From NCBI GenBank assembly GCA_013141125.1, contig JABFRO010000001.1, forward strand, positions 1,550,001 to 1,614,000: a stretch of DNA of 64,000 nt, in the 5' to 3' direction. The translations under genes were made by a program, and so were the position numbers. This stretch comes from Methylophilaceae bacterium (GTDB lineage: Bacteria > Pseudomonadota > Gammaproteobacteria > Burkholderiales > Methylophilaceae). This document shows positions 58,445 through 64,000 of this stretch, piece by piece (position 1 is the stretch's first letter; every line of letters begins with the position of its first letter). The notes beneath the pieces are model-generated. The model saw only the letters and a list, made by a program, of their open reading frames with translations. It was not told the origin of the DNA and searched no databases.

Positions 58445-58753
58445 TCAATCAATCGGGCTTACCACTGGCGTATCTGTATTAATCTTTTCTTTGCAAGCTG
58501 GGCAAGCATACCAACTATCGGCATTGTCTGTAACACTAAAATCATCATGCTCATCAGTTTCCATTGGCACCAGCTTCTTACCAGAACCACCCCAACCGCA
58601 AGCCGGGCATCGGTACATGGATTTATTCACACGATCAAGATATTTCTGAAAAGCGACATAACTCATCTTTTTGATGTCCATCCGCGCCGAGCTGATATGC
58701 CAGCGTATCCCAACATCTTCGTCATCGCAGCCTTTATCTATTTCTTTTGACAT
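58445..58753 (-). CDS. 102-aa zinc-ribbon protein beside MmoG-like chaperonin
   Basis: The first half is charged (KEIDKGCDDEDVGIRWHISS). The second has two CPAC knuckles (YRCPACGWGG near residue 48 and YACPACKEKI near residue 83), likely a zinc ribbon or rubredoxin-like knuckle. I do not recognise a named family. It is the last gene of the minus-strand run, 109 bases after the chaperonin and before a strong hairpin, suggesting an assembly or metal-delivery role in di-iron monooxygenase biogenesis. That role is inferred only from position. Confidence 0.75.
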   Translation of the reverse strand: MSKEIDKGCDDEDVGIRWHISSARMDIKKMSYVAFQKYLDRVNKSMYRCPACGWGGSGKKLVPMETDEHDDFSVTDNADSWYACPACKEKINTDTPVVSPID

Positions 58754-58862
58754 ACAACCTCCCGCCTAGTCTCACACCACAATTAAAACGCACGATTGTT
58801 TTTATCGTAAGCAATCCTGCGCCCCTCTCCTCTACAACATTGGCTTTCAGGTGGATCCTGAT

Positions 58863-60545
58863 TTATGGCGCTCTTGGGTCTTCGCGCGTATCAGCCGCCC
58901 ACTGCGGATCGAACGAATCCCATGCCTCTGTATCACGAATGGCGGTAATTACCGTTTCAGAAGTTAGCATGGTACCGATAACTCCTACTGATTTCTCCAG
59001 TGCTAAACGAATAACTTTAGTCGCATCCAACACACCCTTATCATAAGCATTGCCATAAGTTTCAGTGCTGGCATCAAACACCGCAAACGGGTCATCTTGC
59101 AACGACATGGCATGTTGCACAACATCCGCACTTAAACCTGCATTTGAGGCAATCAATCGAAGCGGTGCAGCAAGCGCTTCACGCATTACCGCAATGCCGC
59201 GATCTTGATCCGGGTTTGCGCCTGCTAAACCTTCCAGCACTTTTATGCTTTTAAACAAAGCCGCACCGCCGCCTGGCACCACGCCCTCTTCTATTGCCGC
59301 TGAAACGGAATTCCACGCATTTTCAACACGTACCATGCGTTCTTTAATTTCAATATCAAAACAACCGCCTACATGAATAACACCAATTGCACCACTCAAA
59401 TTGGCAATACGTTCTTCCAGATCTTCCGCCTCTGCCAGATTACCCGTTGGTGAACCATCACCCGGTTTACGGCCACGATAATAAGCCGCCTCTTTTTCCA
59501 ATCCAACAATACGTTCAGCAATCGCTGTTTTATCACCAATGCCGCCAATAATAGTCGAAATCTCTTCCTTGATAATAGCTTTGGTGGCTTGCCCCATATC
59601 TTCCAGCGTTACGTTTTCCGGGTCTTCACCGTTGGCTTTAAGGAAAACCTTCCCCCCTGTCAGCATCGCCAAATCCATCAAGCGCGCGGGTCGATGATCG
59701 CCATAGCCGGGCGGTTTAATGGCACACACCTTAAGTACACCACGCCCATGATTCATCACGGTTGCAGAAAGAGCCGCATCTATCAGACCTTCACAGACGA
59801 CCAGCAAGGGTCTACCTTCCTCGCCAGCAATCTCAAATGCGGGAATCAACTGATCGATATTATGTATTTCTTCATCGTAGAACAAAATCAGCGGATTTTC
59901 CAGTTCGGCCACGTGGCGAGCATGATCCGTTACCAAACTTGGTGAAGCATAACCTTGATTGTATTGAATACCTTCAATCACCTCCAACACGTCTTCACGG
60001 CCATCGCCCATTTCGATGTTCAATATACAGTTATTACCCAAGCGTTTAACCGCACCTGCAATTAGCTCACCCACTTCCTTTTCGCGTGAGGAGATCGTGC
60101 CGATTTGATTCATCACCGCTTCAGTGGTGCCATCCTGCGCCATGGCTTTAAGGTTTTCAACTACAAGCAAGCAAGCTTTATCCATGCCTTTTTTAATATG
60201 CATAGGGTCTGCACCCGCCGCAATAGACTTCAACGCTTCTTTTGCCATGCGATGCGCCAAAACAATCGAACCAGTCGTGCCATCACCTGCTTCACGCGAA
60301 ACACTATTGGCAACATCACGCAACATGCGGGCACCCAAATCGACAATCGGATCCTCTAACGAAATGGCATTTGCAACCGTCACACCATCACGGCTGATAA
60401 TAGGAGCAATACCAGCCGTACGGTGCTGAATAATGACGGATGGTCCGGCCGGACCAAACGTCACACTTACCGCACGTGCCAGCAAATCAATACCTTGCGC
60501 CATTTGAATGCGCGCATCCTTACTTTGAATCACTTCTTTTGCCAT
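58863..60545 (-). CDS. Divergent GroEL-type chaperonin, MmoG/BmoG-like
   Basis: This 560-aa chaperonin starts at the ATG at 60545 (MAKEVIQSKDARIQMAQGID). It keeps SRDGVTVANAISLEDP and GDGTTGSIVLAHRMA (ATP-site Asp) and VPGGGAALFKSI near the C-terminus. It differs from housekeeping GroEL in several places: FGPAGPSVII replaces LGPKGRNVVL, and GDGTTT is GDGTTG. It also lacks the C-terminal GGM repeats and ends DPRAP. The same divergence and position next to a sigma-54 activator are known for MmoG and BmoG, which are needed for folding or regulation of soluble methane and butane monooxygenase. No groES is adjacent. Confidence 0.85.
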   Translation of the reverse strand: MAKEVIQSKDARIQMAQGIDLLARAVSVTFGPAGPSVIIQHRTAGIAPIISRDGVTVANAISLEDPIVDLGARMLRDVANSVSREAGDGTTGSIVLAHRMAKEALKSIAAGADPMHIKKGMDKACLLVVENLKAMAQDGTTEAVMNQIGTISSREKEVGELIAGAVKRLGNNCILNIEMGDGREDVLEVIEGIQYNQGYASPSLVTDHARHVAELENPLILFYDEEIHNIDQLIPAFEIAGEEGRPLLVVCEGLIDAALSATVMNHGRGVLKVCAIKPPGYGDHRPARLMDLAMLTGGKVFLKANGEDPENVTLEDMGQATKAIIKEEISTIIGGIGDKTAIAERIVGLEKEAAYYRGRKPGDGSPTGNLAEAEDLEERIANLSGAIGVIHVGGCFDIEIKERMVRVENAWNSVSAAIEEGVVPGGGAALFKSIKVLEGLAGANPDQDRGIAVMREALAAPLRLIASNAGLSADVVQHAMSLQDDPFAVFDASTETYGNAYDKGVLDATKVIRLALEKSVGVIGTMLTSETVITAIRDTEAWDSFDPQWAADTREDPRAP

Positions 60546-60640
60546 TTGCTTTCCCATTCCTTGTTAATGCATTGTTATATCGGTAGTGTGTTACTGCATC
60601 AAACCTACCACCTCTTGATATTAAATCAAATAAAGTACTC

Positions 60641-60967
60641 CTAATCGTCATCCAGTGAAGGTAGCTTGCCATCAATTATTTCTTTCATGCACACTCGACC
60701 CAGCAACACTCGCTGCGCGCGCGCGCGGTTCAAACGGTGAAAAATCGTTACCCATGCTCTATCATGGCTACTCAATGACCGCTCAAATTCTTCTACTTCA
60801 CGCATAGGCAAATCACCACTCAGACGCAAATGCTGGTATTCCTCAAGCTCGGCCACTCGCTCCTCGCCCAGCCTTTCCACATAGTCCGCCTGTCGCTCGG
60901 CAAGCATTAAAATAGTCGCATCCAATTCTTTCGCCATATCTTCGGCAAATGTATCTCGCTCTTCCAT
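60641..60967 (-). CDS. 108-aa helical protein between MmoR-like and MmoG-like genes
   Basis: An acidic, almost all-helical protein, from MEERDTFAEDMAKELDATIL to a LPSLDDD tail, with a coiled-coil-like stretch at residues 22-47 (ERQADYVERLGEERVAELEE). AAAGGAG precedes the ATG with good spacing. It lacks the features of MmoD and I do not recognise a family. It lies 18 bases downstream of the activator and 95 before the chaperonin, so it is very likely part of that operon. Confidence 0.75.
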   Translation of the reverse strand: MEERDTFAEDMAKELDATILMLAERQADYVERLGEERVAELEEYQHLRLSGDLPMREVEEFERSLSSHDRAWVTIFHRLNRARAQRVLLGRVCMKEIIDGKLPSLDDD

Positions 60968-60985
60968 ATTAATCTCCTTTGCTAT

Positions 60986-63115
60986 TTACCAACTTCGTGT
61001 TGGCTTTCTAATCCCATACTTGGCTATTTTTTGATAAAGCGTGCTACGCGTAATACCTAATTTTTTGGCCGCATTAGAAACATTCCAGTCCGCATCACGC
61101 AAGGCGGAAAGCACAGCCTGTTGCTCCCAATCGCTTAAAGCACTCAGTTTTGGCACATCACGCGGACGCGCTTCCTGTATGGGGGCTTCAAAGTCAGGCT
61201 GCGGCGCATAAGTCTGCGTGGAAATATCCTCATAAACTTTAACGGTAGGATCAGTTTCCGCCAGAAAATCTGGTGGCAAATCGTCAATAAGAATCTCTGC
61301 GTCACGGCTCATGAAAATAGCGGCCTTAAGCACATTGTAAAGCTGACGAATATTTCCCGGCCAGGGATGTCGCAGAAACAGCTCTACCACTTCATCACTC
61401 AAAAATTTATCGGCTTCAGAAAATCCTGCCAATTTTTTTTCCTGCTCAAAAATGCTTTTAATCAGATGAATTTTGTCTGGGCGCTCACGTAAAGAGGGAA
61501 TCCATATCTGCGCGCCGTTCAAGCGATAATAAAGGTCGCGCCGGAACGTGCCATTGGCGACATTGTCGCGCAAACTTGCATTGGTAGCAGCAATCACCTG
61601 CACATCCACCTTGATAGGCTTAACACCGCCAACAGGCACAACCTCTGACGATTCCAGCACACGCAACAACGTAGACTGAAGCTCAAAACGCATATCGCCG
61701 ATTTCATCCAGAAAAATGGTTCCGCCGGATGCAAGTTGAAACTTGCCTGGTCGTCCTTCCTTATTTGCACCAGTAAAACTACCGGAGGCATAACCAAACA
61801 ATTCGCTCTCAATCAAATCACGGGGAATAGACGCGCAGTTAATCGCCACCAAAGGACCATTACGCCTGGGGCCGGACTTATGCGCCAACTGCACCATGTA
61901 TTCCTTACCGACGCCGGATTCACCAATCACCAACACCGGAATTTTGCGCTCTTGCAAGGCCACCATTTTTTTAAGCAGAGAATCCACAATCGCATCGCGC
62001 CCACCAGTCGCACTTTCAGAAGCCTCCAGCGGCTTAATGAAAGTTTTTGGAGTGCGCAATTCCATTGCCCGCGCACGCGCCAGCGCAAAGCTATCGGCAA
62101 CACGATCCTTGAGAGAAGTAGACCGCAGGCCTCCATTTAAACCATCCGCCTCCAAACCAGGCTCAATCAACAACTTGGCACCCATAGTTGTTGTGACTTC
62201 GACTTCCACCTGACCCTTGGTTTGCGCCATGAATATAGAGCTTAGACTCGTTCCCAGCGTGTACTCAAGAGTTTGACCTATCACTTGAGCTATCGCCTCA
62301 ACCCCCAGCAAATCGAGTGCAATAGCATTAATTGCAAGCACCAACTCTTCATTATCAACCACAATCAAACCATCAATCGCCATTTGCTGTGCAAACAAAC
62401 GCTCGCGCGCATCTACCGAACGTAGACGAATTAACCGCCCCTTGGGGTGATGACGCTTAAAAACATCAGATTCAGCCAAAGCACCAGCTATGCGTAGAAA
62501 AGCTACCAACGATTTAGTGGAATTAAGTTGCGGACATACAATGCCTATAACCGCCAGAAGTTTTCCATCAGCCCCCCGAACCGGATAACCTGCGGTTACA
62601 TAATCATGTAACTTATAAAAGAAATGTTCTTTGCCGGTAAAGAAAGCTTGCTTACCCAGCAGGACTGCGCTGCCAATGCCATTATTGCCAATATCACATT
62701 CATTCCAGCTGGCACCAATATTAAACAGATGCTGATCTCCAAAATAATGAAGCGCACTGGCACTGGCTCCGGCACCCACCACATGCATTAAAGTACCATG
62801 GGCATCCGTCAGCAATATCGTAGTATCAGAATCTTGTAATATCGAGTGAACATTGTATGTATGAACGGATAGCGTAGTTTGCAGTTCGAGCGACCAAGTG
62901 CGCTGATCGTGATCTTTATCGGCTTTGGGTTGGGAGAGATCCACACCCGGAATTAATCCATGCTGTTCAACACAACGCTCCCAGGCTTGTGAAACCTCAA
63001 GCCGTATCCAATCAAACCCTTCAGGCAGCCGCTTGGTCTTACGCATCGCATCCCACGCGCGCGTTGTACTATCGCCACCTGGATATAGGGCTATATCGTC
63101 CATTGTGTTAAGCAT
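60986..63115 (-). CDS. Sigma-54-dependent activator, MmoR/AcoR-like
   Basis: This 709-aa regulator has an N-terminal GAF-type sensor (about 80-230, with DAHGTLMHVVG and NECDIGNNGIGSAVLLGKQA) and a PAS-like region (about 245-330). The AAA+ domain spans about 385-610, with Walker A GESGVGKEYM, the sigma-54 contact loop as GSFTGA instead of GAFTGA, and Walker B GGTIFLDEIGDM. A C-terminal Fis-type helix-turn-helix is NVSNAAKKLGITRSTLYQKI. It should switch on a -24/-12 promoter, expected upstream of the hydroxylase genes outside the window. A second in-frame ATG lies four codons in. Confidence 0.9.
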   Translation of the reverse strand: MLNTMDDIALYPGGDSTTRAWDAMRKTKRLPEGFDWIRLEVSQAWERCVEQHGLIPGVDLSQPKADKDHDQRTWSLELQTTLSVHTYNVHSILQDSDTTILLTDAHGTLMHVVGAGASASALHYFGDQHLFNIGASWNECDIGNNGIGSAVLLGKQAFFTGKEHFFYKLHDYVTAGYPVRGADGKLLAVIGIVCPQLNSTKSLVAFLRIAGALAESDVFKRHHPKGRLIRLRSVDARERLFAQQMAIDGLIVVDNEELVLAINAIALDLLGVEAIAQVIGQTLEYTLGTSLSSIFMAQTKGQVEVEVTTTMGAKLLIEPGLEADGLNGGLRSTSLKDRVADSFALARARAMELRTPKTFIKPLEASESATGGRDAIVDSLLKKMVALQERKIPVLVIGESGVGKEYMVQLAHKSGPRRNGPLVAINCASIPRDLIESELFGYASGSFTGANKEGRPGKFQLASGGTIFLDEIGDMRFELQSTLLRVLESSEVVPVGGVKPIKVDVQVIAATNASLRDNVANGTFRRDLYYRLNGAQIWIPSLRERPDKIHLIKSIFEQEKKLAGFSEADKFLSDEVVELFLRHPWPGNIRQLYNVLKAAIFMSRDAEILIDDLPPDFLAETDPTVKVYEDISTQTYAPQPDFEAPIQEARPRDVPKLSALSDWEQQAVLSALRDADWNVSNAAKKLGITRSTLYQKIAKYGIRKPTRSW

Positions 63116-63565
63116 TCGTCAGCACATGTAAATTAAAAATCATCAACTGACACCCTCTGGCAAATGGAATTAGACAAACTTAAGCTATGGCTTATGCAAC
63201 ATTTTCCACTTTAATATTACAACTATGAATTTGCTCTATACCGATATTCACCCGAACAGATAGATAGATACGGCGGCAATAATTCAATGTAGAGCCAGCT
63301 TTAAACCGGGCTCTACCAATATCACTTTTAACCAAGATAAGCCATTAGAAAAAGCACATCATTCCAGCACACGCCGGAATCCAGAGGATTAAAAACTTCA
63401 CGCACAAACGGATAACATCAGGATGCTATCCGCCTGTCCGTGAATTTTTATTGCTGGATACAGACCATTGCCGCTATGACCATCTAATGAATTATTAGGG
63501 TTCAGAACTATTTAAACTTCAATCAATATTGGGTTCTTATTCAAGAATAACAAGCCCGATACATA
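63116..63565. other. Regulator upstream region with nested inverted repeats
   Basis: About 450 bases between the reductase terminator and the activator gene, with no coding sequence. At 63397-63444 TTCACG / CGTGAA encloses CGGATA / TATCCG; flanking GGAATCCAG and GCTGGATAC at about 63376 and 63453 resemble the dispersed REP-type repeats. The region must contain the activator's own promoter. TGGAAAATGTTGC near 63201-63213 on the minus strand resembles a -24/-12 site, but the GG-GC spacing is two bases short. Confidence 0.5.
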
Positions 63566-63592
63566 ACAAAAAGGGCGCATTCAGCGCCCTTC
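63566..63592 (-). terminator. Terminator of the monooxygenase operon
   Basis: On the minus strand AAGGGCGC-TGAAT-GCGCCCTT is an 8-bp GC-rich stem followed by TTTTTG. It lies five bases past the reductase stop, so the structural operon and the regulator-chaperonin operon are separate transcripts. Confidence 0.9.
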
Positions 63593-63596
63593 AAAG

Positions 63597-64000
63597 TTAT
63601 TCGCCGGATGATCCGCTGGCTAGGAACTTCTCGCTGCAGACGTTATCTCTTGGTATACCCAAGTTATCACACATCTGGTTAGTGGCATCCACCATGCCAG
63701 GAGGGCCACACAAATACATATCTGGCTTGGCACCGCTGGCTTCAAGATCGCTCTTCAAAATTTCAACGGCATTGCCTTTGGCACCCGTCCAGCCTTCTTC
63801 CGCATGCCAAACACAGATTTGCGCTGTCAGATTAGGCATTTTCTTGGCTAATGCCGCAATTTCATCCGCGTAGAAAACTTCTTCCTGCTTGTTTACGCCG
63901 TAATATAAGCGTGCTTCATTCGGGTCGCCACGGTCATGCATTTGGCGCAACATAGACATCACCGGTGAAAGACCTGTGCCACCGGCCACAAAGTAACGCG
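63597..64000 (-). CDS. Soluble di-iron monooxygenase reductase, C-terminus, MmoC-like
   Basis: The last 133 codons of a ferredoxin-NAD(P)H reductase-type protein; the rest lies beyond base 64000. VAGGTGLSPVMSMLRQM, RLYYGVNKQEEVFYADEI, LTAQICVWHAEEGWTG, PDMYLCGPPGMVDA and the ending VCSEKFLASG follow the MmoC NAD-binding domain segment by segment. It passes electrons from NADH through FAD and a 2Fe-2S cluster to the hydroxylase. Reductases of phenol or toluene monooxygenases share the fold but have different endings. Substrate of the enzyme cannot be told from this part. Confidence 0.88.
   Translation of the reverse strand, partial: RYFVAGGTGLSPVMSMLRQMHDRGDPNEARLYYGVNKQEEVFYADEIAALAKKMPNLTAQICVWHAEEGWTGAKGNAVEILKSDLEASGAKPDMYLCGPPGMVDATNQMCDNLGIPRDNVCSEKFLASGSSGE

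Noticed and set aside
60641-60967. MmoD subunit
   Set aside because: Similar length, but no shared motifs, and MmoD genes lie between mmoZ and mmoC, not after the activator.
63201-63213. Possible sigma-54 (-24/-12) promoter before the activator gene
   Set aside because: TGGAAAATGTTGC has GG and GC but the spacing is two bases shorter than the required ten.

Overview
The window is a stretch of chromosome from a betaproteobacterium. Long housekeeping blocks have typical betaproteobacterial order: folP-ftsH / rlmE / yhbY, greA-carB-carA, yajC-secD-secF behind tgt, glyA-nrdR and surE-pcm-nlpD. GC content is moderate. Dispersed intergenic palindromes and PEP-CTERM proteins fit the Nitrosomonadales (Gallionella/Nitrosomonas-like lineages). 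That placement is an inference; there is no rRNA or other decisive marker.

Layout. 1-18.2 kb is core genome: folate, proteolysis, rRNA methylation, transcript cleavage, carbamoyl phosphate, Sec export, queuosine, phosphatidylserine and IspD. 18.2-21.0 kb is a small accessory insert (HigBA, a PEP-CTERM protein, VapBC) that separates ispD from ispF. 22.7-34.3 kb, all on the minus strand, is mutS preceded by a type I restriction-modification operon: hsdM, a 76-codon ORF, an Abi_2/HEPN gene, a 34-codon ORF, hsdS, a frameshifted dinD and hsdR. The Abi segment is flanked by a duplicated copy of the hsdM 3' end, so it looks like an insertion that kept overlapping stop/start junctions. 34.4-38.2 kb, plus strand, is ovothiol biosynthesis (ovoA and an ovoB-type lyase) followed by a bacteriohemerythrin. 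38.4-42.2 kb is decayed ground: a frameshifted amino-acid permease, a 168-bp element with perfect 29-bp inverted ends, dedA, a DUF167 remnant and a PEP-CTERM gene. 42.4-58.3 kb is core again: glyA, nrdR, polA with a REP-like sequence in its coding region, a LOG-type protein, tRNA-Lys(CUU), mfd, tldD, nlpD, pcm, surE and glnB.

58.4-64.0 kb is the end of a soluble di-iron monooxygenase (sMMO-like) cluster read on the minus strand. It holds the C-terminus of the MmoC-type reductase, a terminator, an MmoR-type sigma-54 activator, an unrecognised 108-aa protein, an MmoG-type divergent GroEL and a 102-aa double-CxxC protein. The hydroxylase genes should lie just beyond base 64000. This region, with its two undescribed small genes, and the layered hsd/abi operon are the parts most worth following up. 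No CRISPR array, prophage, complete insertion sequence or rRNA operon was seen.
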